Source of the DNA: Hyperoplus lanceolatus
Taxonomy: Eukaryota; Chordata; Actinopteri; Uranoscopiformes; Ammodytidae
Direction: 5' to 3'
Assembly: GCA_026929865.2 (NCBI GenBank)
Contig: CM049417.1
Coordinates: 16,523,501 to 16,587,500 of the forward strand
Length of the DNA: 64,000 nucleotides
Shown here: piece by piece, positions 1 to 11,578 of the stretch
Numbering within the stretch: the stretch's first letter is position 1
Layout of the letters: each line of letters starts with the position of its first letter
Program-made: the position numbers and the translations under genes
Notes under the pieces: model-generated
Told to the model about the DNA's origin: nothing
Databases searched by the model: none
What the model saw: only the letters and a program-made list of their open reading frames with translations

Positions 1-3000
1 ACAAATACTCATAAGAAAATTAGACCTTAGAAAAGTGCCTTTCGGTATGTGTGTATGTGTCACTGCCACTGAGCCAGAACAAATGTATCAATCCATGCAT
101 GCCGTGAATGCTCATAACCTGAGAAGAGCTCCAGTCTAAGGTCAAGTGGATGCACAAACACGGCTAATGCCAGTATGCTTTTGCCTGATATTTCTCCATA
201 AATGGAACAGTGATACCCTTTGAGACATATGGCAAATAAGTAGATACAACAAGAAAAAAGATTGTTTGCAGTAAAATACTTCATATCAGGTGACATTTCT
301 GTTATGAGATACTCAGTGGGAAAAAAAACGTGATCGTAGTAAACTTTACATGGATATCTAACCATTGAAAAAATAATGTATCATGAAACAGTTTCCCTAC
401 GATTGCCATATAAAACAAGATTGGGATAAAGTCTTTGGGTTGGTGGAAAATGTACCACAGTTGTCCTTTGAAGAATAGCAAAATTAAGCTGTGTGTGGTG
501 TTGCATCTGTTTGTGCTTGTGCTCAATAAACTAGCGTGAACTTGATTATGTCTAGTTTAGTGTGAAGCTGTAGCCCTAATGAGGGGTATTGGTTTCAATG
601 TGGTAAACAAAAACAATGGCATTATACAATTGGAGCCAGGTGTTTTATACAAGGAAAGCTCATTTGAAGATCACACCGAATTATACATTAAGTATATTAT
701 CTAAGCATTTATCATCCCAGTTTTCAAGTTTGGTCTGCATGTACTATACAATCTACCCATATAGAAATCACATCCAATCTCAGTCGATTGTAAAGAACAT
801 GATGAAAGGCGGGTTGATGTACTCTATGTGGGTTATGGATTTTTCAAGCAATGTGTATAACCTAGCTGACCTTGGTGTGCTGTGTTTCTGAACACATCTG
901 GGGACATACAAGTGTAGTGCTAACTGTTTCAGAGTCAAAATTCCCCTCACTACTGATTTCTCAGTTCACATTATATTTCTATCGTTCCCACCTGTATTTA
1001 CATTTTTGCTCTTATTGTGGTCTCTTCCCGTCTCCTCTTCGAATTACCTCTTTCATTCAGTCACTCACTCACCCACACTTCTGTGTTTTTACTGGCTGCT
1101 TGGCTGTCATCATTCTGTCATCTGCATTTTGGGGGCCATGTTGGAAATGAATGCAGCAGAGCCGCAGTGGAGGCCGACTGGCCGCCGTCCAGGACGTGAT
1201 GCATCGGCTGTTTGTGAGGAATCTGCTATCAGAACCCACAAAGGTCATAAAATGGAAAGATGGATGCAGTGCTGACTTTTAGCACAGCACTCAGTTGTGG
1301 CTAGAGGGAAGAATGTGTGTGTATGCAGAAAAAGTATGTGTGTGCGTGTCAGTTAAAGCGTTTGCTCAAGCGTAAGCATGTGAATATGTTTGCCTCATCA
1401 TCTTGCTTGACTTATATGATGGGAGCTCTAGGCATTGAAATAATAAGAATAAAATGTAATGTTATTATTGTAGATGACGAACACATATAGATACAATACA
1501 TGCATGCACATGTCACAGTGTAAGCTATTCCATACATGGCTTTTGTTGACCTACTTTTCAAAAACAATAATAAAAGCCTTGGGAAGAGTTGCCAGGGGGC
1601 TGCTGGAGATGCAGCAGGTTGAGCATGCCTAATGAAAACTTAATTCTCATAGGCAGAGATTGCCACTGCGCTCCCCTCCAAGGATTTAAGATGGGGCTGA
1701 CATCAAGCCAAGGTCAAGATCTGTTGAGCCCAAAGTCAAAAGCCTGTCAGTGTCTCTTGGTTTCTAGGTACACAGACAGAGAGCATGAGAGAGAGAGAGA
1801 GAGAGCGAGAGATGGAGGAAATCTGCAAAAGAGATCTAAACTATGGCCCAGAATAGTCATCCTCCCTTCTAACCAACAGAATTCCTCTCGGAGGCTTATT
1901 CTGCACGCTGTGCCTTATCCTTATAAAAGCCATAAAACCCGGAGATTGGCGCATGAATCTGGAATTTTGAGTGAGAGCTAAATTACTCTCCTTAGGAATA
2001 GGAATTAGGTCCAAAAATGTAGAAAGCGTGTGTGAGGGAGAGAGAGGGGGCTAAAACAAACTATTTAAAAAAATTGTACAGGAAGAGTTGGGGAGAGATA
2101 CAGCCACATGTTGTGGGAATGTGCTCTGCTCCCACCATTTGAACAGGAAAGTGTTGGATGTATGTTGGCCCGATGCTGTCTCGATAAGGCCTGTCTGCAG
2201 TAATTCAAACCACAGAGTGAGACCGAGGATATGAGGCACTCGTGTTGTATTTGAGATGTGCTAGTCATGATATCCCTATGTAATGAGCTCCCATCTGATC
2301 GGCACGACTGAGAATCAACGCGGAGAGGGAGGGAATGAGCGAGGGATTGTGGAAATGGAGAAAAATGGATGTTGGAATAATAGGGACGAGGCATTTGAGG
2401 GCTGGAAAAAAGGATGCTGTGCTGTCAAACTCAGTGGAATTCTTAAGTGCTTCCCAAAATCATTTTTTCTCTGCTGTCCTCACATCCACATGTAATACAC
2501 ACGTTCTTACAGAAGGTTCAGTTGATGAACATGTCTATCTCTGAAGTATTTGGTAGATCAGTGAATTGTTGATCTTCGATGGTTAGCAAGATAACGTCCT
2601 TACCTTACCCTTCTTCTACAGCAGATGGCTAACATGATAAATAGATTGGAGTGAATACTCTGGGTTAGTAGTATGTAGGTTTCACATTTCATAGTATATA
2701 ACACCTAGTAATTTTACTTTTAAATAATATGTATTTAATTATGGTGCATGAAATTGTGTTGTGGCTTTTCAAGGGCTGTGTAATCAAGTATCGTTTTGCT
2801 GTTCCCATGTAGTTTTATTACTATGTTTTTTTTATAGGGAACTAAATTGGTGGGAACAATATACTGAAGTTAGACTTTCATTAAATGTTTATAACATATT
2901 ACAGCAGAGAATTTTATTTAATATTGGCTTTTTTGCTCTCCTTTTTCCTTTCATTCTTGCTGCTTTATTGTAAAATATAGAGTTAATAAAACAATCTCCC

Positions 3001-3690
3001 TTTTATGAGAGTGATTGTGACATATGTTACAGCATCCCCTTTCACTGAGAGATGTCTCAGCATTCCTTGACATTGTATGTGGAGGTGCACATTGTTTGCA
3101 GATGATGCATATTGGTTTTACTGGTTGCATCATGGGGAATATTCCTCTTGTTAGACCCCAATGTGCCCACCAGCAGAACTCATTCCAAACGGATTGCCCA
3201 GCAGTCGTGTTCAAGCCCGGCTGCCTGCGAAACCTATACAGCAAACACTGTTCTGTGCGTGTGTGTGTTGGTGCCTGTGTAAATTTCATGGATAACATGG
3301 TTACACTCGATTGAACAATCCCACTGTTTTGAGGATGAATGACATAGTAGAGCAGTGCCATAGATGTATGCCAACAGCAAGGGTTCTACCAGCTGTTTGG
3401 AGTGCAGTCCAAAATCAAATCCGGATCATGCCGACAATACATTTTGCTTATGTTATTAAGGATTGTGTGTCCTTTCTCTGCCTCTCCAAGAGGACTGTAG
3501 GGGAATTAGCCAACTAAGTCTGTGGCTGGTTCTAATGAGTTGGCTCTCTCCCCTTCTCCTCGTTGTGTTTCTAAGCCATGGATGAGGCTGGAAGTATATT
3601 ATATGTATATATTGTGTTGACCTCCAGAAACAGCATATTACTCGTGACGTATACATATTGTGTTGCTGTAGTAGTAGCTACTAAGCAGAA
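1..3690. other. Unique non-coding sequence
   Basis: No convincing gene is visible. The reading frames are short, lack paired splice sites and mostly overlap one another. A moderately GC-rich patch lies near 1130-1210 and a short GA tract near 1780-1812. This is probably intron or intergenic DNA. Confidence 0.5.
1782..1812. repeat. (GA)n microsatellite
   Basis: A short, slightly interrupted GA dinucleotide run. A chance reading frame through it encodes an Arg/Glu-rich string that has no support as protein. Confidence 0.8.
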
Positions 3691-4019
3691 TTAAAGGTGG
3701 AGTCAGCAATTCTGGAAAATGCTTGTTGTCAAAATCACTTTTGTCAAAGTCAGTGAATATCTCCTCATGAACACCTGTCAGTATGTACTGTGGTGCGCGT
3801 AAAAATGATCCAGTGTTAATGTACAGTCTAGGCTCTGTAAACGGGCATGTTACTAGCTTGTTCACATACCCTTTGTTTACATACCAGTTTATAGAGCCTA
3901 GGCTGTGTATTAACACAATTTTTATCCCCCAGCAAACACACTGTACGGACATGTAGCGGATCATGAGGAGATATAATCACAGATTTTGACAACAAGCATT
4001 CTCAAGAATCACTGATTAA
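3691..4019. mobile_element. Hairpin MITE, TTAA-type
   Basis: The left arm (3701-3755) and the right arm (3960-4015) are imperfect inverted repeats sharing the segment ATGCTTGTTGTCAAAATC. A second inverted pair inside (around 3827-3850 and 3880-3905, sharing CTAGGCTCT) lets the whole unit fold as one long hairpin. The left end reads TTAA followed by AGGTGGAGTCAGC. The right arm stops about 8 bp short of the matching terminus, yet is also followed by TTAA at 4016-4019. TTAA targets fit the piggyBac or Kolobok groups; that assignment is inference. Confidence 0.65.
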
Positions 4020-5983
4020 CAGAAACTTGGAAAAACACACAGTATGATTCCTAATCGATCTACCTATACTGCTTGGTTTATTTTTTAATTACATTGTTGT
4101 TGTTGTTGTCAGCTGTGATTTGTCTACCCATCATGAAATATTGCTTGTACTACCCTTCCATTATTATCCAAAGCAGCAGTTTCTCATTCAACTTGTTCCT
4201 CCACTTTATTACATTTGATGAAAGCACTAAAGCATTTATAAAGCTTCAAAATAGAAAAAATCTCAACAGACCATTATTAACCAATGATCCAATAAGACAT
4301 GCTTCCTATTGTTTCTAACAGTTAAGATAAGCATTAGTTCCTGTTAACCATGCTAGCTGTCCTAGAATGACTGCAAAGTGTTATTAGCTTTTACATATGG
4401 CCTTGCATTTGAAAATAAATTATACAATCGTTTAGCTGATAATTAGATGACATTTTCCACCAAATGATTCAATTAAAATGTTCTATAACATCTTGAAGAT
4501 GTCAAGATGAGTAAAGGATGATAGAGGATGTGAACATCTTCCCAGGCAAAGGTTTGGATCATCGTTGCTCCAGGAATAGTTTACGTCTGGGAAGATTTCA
4601 GAGCATTTGGTTCCAGGTTTTTTTTTAGGATGATTGCATAGACAGACATGATAGAGGGCTTGCACATGCAGAGAAGCTTGCTTCAACATGTACAGTGTTG
4701 TATTTTGGAGAGAGTAGATACAACGCCAGACATGCTGACATATTATCATACACATACAACCCCGCAGCAGGGGAGTTTTGCATAAAGAATGCAAAATAAC
4801 AATAGGCAATAAAGGCATGCGGCGAGATCTTTATTTATCTTGCTCTGACATTTACTTCAGACAGGGAGGGGGGAGTCCTACCAATATTATTCTTTCTCAG
4901 ACAAACACGTAGACATTCACAAAGGGGAGAAATTTCATATTTCTGTGCTGAACAAAGTCATCTATCTTCCCTGTGTGATGCCACTATTGTTGCAGTTACA
5001 AGGTCTGAGTCACATTGAGGATCCCACGCAGACAGGACAACTAGTATACAGCATGATCGGATAGTGGAATAGCCATTTGTCCTTGTCAAACAACTCAGAA
5101 TACAATACACACAGACAGAAAAAAACCCTACATAAATACTTAGTAAATGTACAACCGACTGTCTCTCCCAAACAGTAATACTTTGTAAAGTGGGATGGCA
5201 TATATCACAGCAAGCACTCCAGCCTATAGGCCACGGTTGGGAATAAACCAGGACGGACATGTGAGTCATGCCTTATGCATGTTTTTTGACTGTAACCTGC
5301 ATTAAGTTGACAAGCTATAGCACATATCACAACGTATTAACTCGGCTTGGTGTTCAGCGGTCTGGACAGGCATAGCCTTGATGCAACAATATTGGCGTAG
5401 AGAAGAAGAAACCCAATTAATTTAAAAAAAAATCAATGGTGTCAGGAATAGGAGCCAGAGTTTGGATTTTTGACTTGTTTTTTTTTGTTGCTCTTTTAGA
5501 AATCAGGAAGCAGATACCTTTTTCCGGTAGTTCTGTCTAAAAGCTCAAAACATTGATCCTATGGAGGTTTATATAAATGCCAATATAGCTAGCGGTTGGG
5601 GCTAAGGGATGAAATCTGTATGTGTGTAGGTGTTTTCTGTATGCCTATGTCCGCACGTTCAGTTCCCTTCGACATGCCAGAAGCGAGTTAAGCTCTTTAA
5701 CACCATCTCAAACTCGAAAAAGGGCTCTATGGTTAGAACATTACTTGAACACATTCTTGCCTTGTCTTAAGAGCTTTCCCCCCACATCATCCACGAGAGA
5801 CAGGCGGTGTGCAATATCTGGACTCTTCTGGCTGGATGCTGGATAATGATGGACTGGAAGCACGAATGGAAAAAGGAATCTGCTCACTGGCACCTATCTC
5901 CCGATCCTTGTGTGCAGTTGTGTGCATCGACAGGATCTTCCTTGTGCAAAATCTAAATATTACATTACAGTGAAGAATTGGTT
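4020..5983. other. Unique AT-rich non-coding sequence
   Basis: No recognisable gene, RNA or transposon. Reading frames on both strands are short, without codon structure or splice-site context. Probable intron or intergenic DNA. Confidence 0.5.
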
Positions 5984-5992
5984 GTTTGATTC

Positions 5993-7566
5993 AACCCAGT
6001 CTCACAGTGAAATGTAAAATAGCTACATTGGTCCACTGCGCAAAATGTAGAGGTTTCACAATAAAGGCCTTGAAATTGTGAATTACCTACATTTGTTCCC
6101 CCTATTCATTTCTAATGGACAGCGTACATGTCACGTGACTTTCAAGTCCTCCCGGCCGAAACGAAACCCAAGCTGTGACCGCCATTGCCCCAGCTTTTAT
6201 TCTGCAGATTTTTAAGATGTATAAGCTATTAAATGGGTTTTTGATAACATTGTTAGTGAGAAATGTGTGTCTTACTCTCACAATCTTCACTCAGTGAATG
6301 TATACGATGTAGTCGCCTGTTTACAGCTCCCGTGACAGTTATGAACTTTTTATATTTTCTTTGTCACGAGGAAAGCCAATCAAGAGAGCAGAGCTCAGTC
6401 ATCCTCCACGGTCAGACAGGAAGTGAAGCGATAAATTACAAAGTAAAATCGGTTGGTACTTCCGGTTTCACCATATGTAATGTATTTAGCTTTCTGTATA
6501 TGTCCATGGTAGTCATTTGGAGTGAGCTGATCGCTCGATATTGCGGACTTTACAGTTAAAATAGCAGGAGAGATCACTTTGCTTGCTTTTTAACCTCTGT
6601 ATAATCTTGTGGATTAAATTACTTTTTATGTTATTCATTATTTTACATGAAAAAAAAAATTACCTTTGAGGAAAGATATCCTTGACACCTATTTTTTTCT
6701 CACCTGCACACTGTTACCTTTTACGTTGTATGTTATTTTCTGTTGTCTATATCTTTTTTGTTTTTTTTATTGTGCAAATAAATTAAATCAAATCAAAAGC
6801 ATTAAACCGGAAACAGGAAGCGTTTTGATGACTTTCGTTTTTTATTTATTTTTATTTTTTGCTGGAAACAGAAAATAAGATATGATTTATCGCTTCACTT
6901 CCTGTCTGACCGTGGAGGATGACTGAGCTCTGCTCTCTTGATTGGCTTTCCTCGTGACAAAGAAAATATAAAAAGTTCATAACTGTCACGGGAGCTGTAA
7001 ACAGGCGACTTTGTGGACATCATCCCTCCTCTGTAATAAACATGTGTTTTTTAAATGAGAGAACAACAAATTAAGCATTTACAGCAAAGAAATCATAATA
7101 ATTCAAACGCTTCCTGTTTCCGGTTCAAGGCAGCGCCAGGAGCGTCATAGCAACAGCATAGCAACCAGTATATCAACCTGAAACAAATATTGTATTTCTA
7201 CATTTTCTTGGCGATGTCCAGAATAATATTCGTGATAACCATCAAACTACATCGTATACATTCACTGAGTGAAGATTGTGAGAGTAAGACACACATTTCT
7301 CACTAACAATGTTATCAAAAACCCATTTAATAGCTTATACATCTTAAAAATCTGCAGAATAAAAGCTGGGGCAATGGCGGTCACAGCTTGGGTTTCGTTT
7401 CGGCCGGGAGGATTTGAAAGTCACGTGACATGTACGCTGTCCATTAGAAATGAATAGGGGGAACAAATGTAGGTAATTCACAATTTCAAGGCCTTTATTG
7501 TGAAACCTCTACATTTTGCGCTGTGGACCAATATAGCTATTTTACATTTCACTGTGAGACTGGGTT
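5993..7566. mobile_element. Long-inverted-repeat (foldback, MULE-like) DNA element
   Basis: The termini read AACCCAGTCTCACAGTG and its reverse complement, flanked on both sides by the perfect 9-bp duplication GTTTGATTC (5984-5992 and 7567-7575). The left arm, 5993-6436, is 444 bp. The right arm, 6885-7566, is 682 bp and nearly identical to it, except for about 238 extra bases at 7011-7248. Both arms carry the same 62-codon chance frame with a single residue difference, which shows how alike they are. A 448-bp loop separates the arms and contains no transposase. Very long terminal repeats plus a 9-bp duplication are hallmarks of Mutator-like elements, so a non-autonomous MULE is the best inference. 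If the terminus is set 1 bp further out (CAACCC), the duplication shrinks to 7 bp. Confidence 0.8.
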
Positions 7567-7575
7567 GTTTGATTC

Positions 7576-9295
7576 TAGCATGCAAACATACTTTATTACA
7601 ATTAGAATCTGGCTGTTTGTTTTGCGATACCAATGCGTTTACACAACTATTTCAAACAATGGGTTTTGCTGGGAATGGTTTTCAATGAGACAAAGAAGCA
7701 AAATAACTGCAGAAAAACTGAATAATAGGGTGAGCACACATTTAACCAATCATTCACGTTGATGCCTTTGTGGCTAAACTGTTTCTCTTTCTCCATTTCA
7801 TCACTCCCCAGACTAGCCTTACCTCTGCTTTCCTCATTTTCCATATCAGTCTTTTTCTATATTTTGTTTTCTTTTGAATTTAGCAGATTCTTTCTGTGAC
7901 CTCTTTCGCGGAGAACTGGTGGGTCAGGAAGCAGTTTATTCCCTGTGATTTTTTTCAAATGTCATTGAAAGCCACACATCTATTACTTGTTCTTGAGTGT
8001 CGTCCTGTTTTTTTCTGGTTTAACAAGCGGTTTTTAGCCACATTTTGCTGTATCAAGAATCTCTGTCCACCTCATATTTTGCTCTTTTCACCAACTCAGG
8101 TTACAACTCTGGCTTCTTAGCCTTCCAGTTTGGCTTGGCAATACTAATATGTATTCATGTATTATTTAACAAGCTACTTTCAACATTTACAAAATAAAAA
8201 CTACTTTGCTTTAAATGAATTAAAAGTCGAGAAAGGTTGCAGTGATCGTATTTGATTAGAATATCAGTATTCCTTCCACCTCTGCTTTTAACATCAAATA
8301 TTTGTATTGCTCTTGCTTGTACCTGTCCTCTTCAGTGAGTGTTCCAAATACGGTATACTCATTTAAGTCAAACAAGTGTTCCAGTGTTCCTGAAGAAAGG
8401 TTAAACTGTTACTGGTTGGATCAACTCTGATTTAATTTTAACAGAGAAAGCCAGACACAGAAATCCCAAAAGTTCAAATGACATTGAAGAACAAACATGT
8501 GTGAACATTTGCTCAGAAGAATTTGTGAATCTAGATCCGGGCAATCTCATCTTCAGTCTCTTCAAGTTAGTCCTCCTCCCCCTTTCCCTTTCCCTCCAAA
8601 ATATTCACTCAGTGGCCTCTGCAACCACAGGCAGCCACTTTTTCCCTTCCATTGATCCGCACCTCTTTATCCCACTCATCTTAAAAGCTGAGCGTTACCC
8701 CCTTCTTCATGCCACACTTTCTCTTAATCTCCCTTCTCATTTTCCGTCTTCACTTCCACCCGTCCATTTTAACCAAGGCATCAGATGTGTCTGTCTTGAG
8801 TGTGTGTCTGACTGTCTGTGTGTGAGTGTTATGCGTGTTTCACCATGCTGTGTGCTGTACGTCGACAGGAGAGCAGGGAGTCTAGGCTCACACTGCTGGC
8901 TTAGTGGAACTGGGAGCAAATGTTTGAGCTAAAGATCTACCAGTGCATTTCATTACTCATATTTTGATGTTAAACACACTTCATTTTCAATAGTTTAAAG
9001 CTACATAAAATATGTTTTGGTCATTTAATTGGAGCAACTTGTGAGCTAGGTCAACAGTTACTGACTAGTTACCCTGGAGGAAGATCAATTGTGATCATTG
9101 TGTAACTGTATTGTTGAGTTTCTATTCTATTTTCTACTAACTACCATATACCCTGGTAAATTAAAGTATAACAATGGAGTTTTTTAAAGAAAAAGCTTTA
9201 CATTTATAATTTGTAAGCATATTCATGTCTATTTTTCTCTATGTGCCTCCATTTTGTGACCTTTTGTCACTGATTTCACCCTGGTCCTTTTCTAG
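7576..9295. other. Unique sequence upstream of the candidate exon
   Basis: No gene recognised. A pyrimidine-rich stretch lies at about 8560-8770. The 143-codon frame at 8501-8932 runs through low-complexity, CT-rich DNA and has no convincing start or splice context. Confidence 0.45.
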
Positions 9296-9430
9296 ATGGA
9301 GGAGATGAAAGACTGCAGCAGTGTCAGGGATGAGAGCCAATGTTGGATACCTGGAGAACATGACATGGGAGATCAACACGCATTCCTTTCCTCCTTCTTA
9401 TCCTTCTCATCCATTGAAACATCTAAACAG
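9296..9430 (+). CDS. Candidate internal coding exon, gene unknown
   Basis: A 135-bp segment is bounded by a pyrimidine-rich acceptor (..tccttttctag) and a consensus donor (CAG/gtaatg). One frame is open throughout and encodes exactly 45 codons, beginning MEEMKDCSS and ending IETSKQ. It contains an acidic, Cys-containing part with CWIPG, then a Ser/Phe-rich stretch. The exon ends on a codon boundary and joins in frame to the open segment at 13767 (or to the one at 13122). The first codon is ATG, so it could be a start, but the segment reads more like the 3' part of a larger protein whose earlier exons lie outside the window. A Cys-rich CWMP-like motif occurs in delta-protocadherin cytoplasmic tails from memory; the resemblance is weak and I do not assign a name. 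Confidence 0.5.
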
Positions 9431-9789
9431 GTAATGCACATACCATACATGCTACCTTAGTTGAACATTGTTGATATACTGTATAAGTTTGTTTTTAGGC
9501 TTCAAATGAATCAAGTTGTTCATACTGCTGGATATAGCTGAATGTGAAGATGGGACTTTCTACTGTATGTGACTGATAGGGTATCACAATCACTAAGTAA
9601 TATCGGATGGCATTGCCTTGACAGTTATTCAATTTTACCACATTAAAAAAACTTTAACGTCTCACATAATGGTAGAACATTTTCAAAGGTAACAAGGCCA
9701 CAAACAACATAAAGTAATCCACCCATAAAGGACTCTTTAGAATATAAACAACTCCAGTAATATATAAAAGCAGGTGTGCAAAGCTGCAA

Positions 9790-10140
9790 TTAAGAAGCAA
9801 TGGCACTATATTTGGCTTTGTTTAAAATGGATAATGCAGTGGGAATGAAGGAGTTTTTGTGAGTTCTCTTTTTGGCTCTGAAGAGGCTACCTGATGGGAG
9901 TGGTAGAGGCGGTGTGAAGGGGTCCCTCTTTAGTAATGCACCATTTGTTGTTTACCAGCTATAAGCACTGAGGAGGAAAGGGCAGAGGAGTTGGACCCTT
10001 CCTAAACCTCAGATATGGACTGAATCCTCCAAAGCTCGCATGTCTACTTAAAAGCCAAAGGAGGCCAACAAGGTCTGTCCCCCCTTCAAAGTCTCCTCCA
10101 CATGCGGCCCGAGAAATGGAGGCTGCTTCTGCCTTTATTT
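9790..10140 (-). mobile_element. Possible degenerate LINE 3' fragment
   Basis: The stretch around 9840-9900 (..gggaatgaaggag.. followed by ..ctgatgggag..) resembles the antisense 3' part of fish L2/Rex-type LINEs, which code for the end of the reverse transcriptase protein. Frames are destroyed and no ends are visible. Recognition is from memory of the family, so confidence is low. Confidence 0.35.
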
Positions 10141-10624
10141 AGAGAACACAAACAGTGAATCTGAAATTCTGTTGCAGACTGTTCAATTCTGTGTGGATGA
10201 TACCAATTGTATTTGTTCAGCCATTGGTAGATGAATCAGATACTAAACCAATCGTCGGGTATACATAATGTAATGTATAATACATTGTGGTGCTACATGA
10301 CAAAACCATGTCTGAATTGCTATAAACGTACCGTTCAGCTAAATCAGCAAATATGTAGTACGTCACAAATTACCTTGAAAATTGAATATATATGATATTG
10401 ATAATATAAACAGAGATTTAAGCTCGTAAAAGTAATTTTGCAGCATGTAGTCTGTTAGAACAAAAATGTGCGAGTAACCTCTAAAATGTCAGTTCCACTG
10501 TCATCCATCCAGTGTTTCCTGCTGTACGCTGAACACCTGCAGTGCCAGTTAAGATTTAGAAAAACAGAGTAAGTGTACATTCCAATAAAAAAGGACACTC
10601 ACAGCACTTGTAAGCAGTGCTATA

Positions 10625-11576
10625 TAGGGGAGAATGGGGTAAGTAGGCACACTTTTTACTCTACAGAGAATTGCTCATCACCTAAACATCTTTCGATAGT
10701 CATTCCTACATTACATTGAAGCTTAAAGTGTTGGCTTGAAATGTGTACCCCTCACTTTTTCTATCTTATTGTAATAAAGAAGAAATTAATCATCAAAGAC
10801 ACCCTAACACATTGTGACAATCAACCCCATCAAGGGGTTGGTTGTCATACACTATGGGGGTTGTTTGTCACAATGTTATCTTAATAGGAATAATCTTGAA
10901 AAGAAGGAAAGAAAGTAGAACTAAATTTGAAAATGCAATTGCATTGTCAAGTTGACAAATATGCCTATACAACTTACTGTAGCCTTGGCAGCTTGTCTAG
11001 TTTGGGATGCACTGGGTTGTTTTGATTTTGTTGCCCTTTTTTCCTTTGCATGCTAGCTGCCTTTTCCTGCTCTATTCTTTCCTTCTCTGGGGTGTCAGTG
11101 AGGATACAGCTTGACAATTTATTTCGTTATTGGGTTCCTTTTCTGGCTGTAGCCTTTGGATAACTTGTGACAACCAACCCCCCCCAAAAAAGGTGACGAC
11201 CAACCCCAACTTGAATTTTTTGCTAGCATCAATGCCAACAACCATCTGACAACTAATTAGCTTGCTAACCACAATCTAAATTATAGTTTACCCTTCACAC
11301 TTTTTATGGGTAACAAGTGTTTTGTTATAAACCCATTCTGTAAAAGCCTAGAAGAAAAACACTGAGGAGCTAAATATTTTCAATTTGACATGAAAAACAC
11401 AAACAGTCCTCTCACCTCAAATTCAGCAGTCTATCTCCAAGGAAGACTATGTAGGTGACCTCTTATCCCAATTCTGGATATTTACATACCAAAATTTCAC
11501 AGACAGCGCCTTCTGGTTCCGAGATATAACGATTGTGACAACCAACCCGTGTGACAAATTACCCCGTTCTCCCCTA
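10625..11576. mobile_element. pogo/Tigger-like DNA transposon, degenerate
   Basis: The terminal inverted repeats begin TAGGGGAGAA and share about 18 bp (TAGGGGAGAAYGGGGTAA), flanked by TA on both sides, as in the Tc1/mariner/pogo superfamily. The interior carries repeated GTGACAACCAACCC-type motifs near both ends and in the middle (about 10815, 10838 inverted, 10860 inverted, 11166, 11192, 11534). These could be subterminal transposase binding sites. A decayed coding remnant lies on the minus strand. At 952 bp it is too short to encode a full transposase. Confidence 0.65.
10974..11272 (-). pseudogene. Remnant of pogo-like transposase C-terminus
   Basis: One minus-strand frame runs from a Met at 11272. 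Near 11102 the reading appears to shift into a second frame beginning LTDTPEKERIEQEKAA, followed by a basic Lys/Gln-rich tail and a stop at 10974. A conserved LT.TP.K segment followed by charged, Lys-rich sequence is typical of the C-terminal tails of pogo/Tigger transposases. That identification is from family knowledge, and the DDE core is missing. The position inside TA-flanked inverted repeats supports it. Confidence 0.4.
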
Positions 11577-11578
11577 TA

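Noticed and set aside
1589..1981. 130-codon frame
   Set aside because: It runs across a GA microsatellite and has no domain or splice support.
8501..8932. 143-codon frame in pyrimidine-rich DNA
   Set aside because: No recognisable motif, weak codon structure, and no plausible splice junctions.
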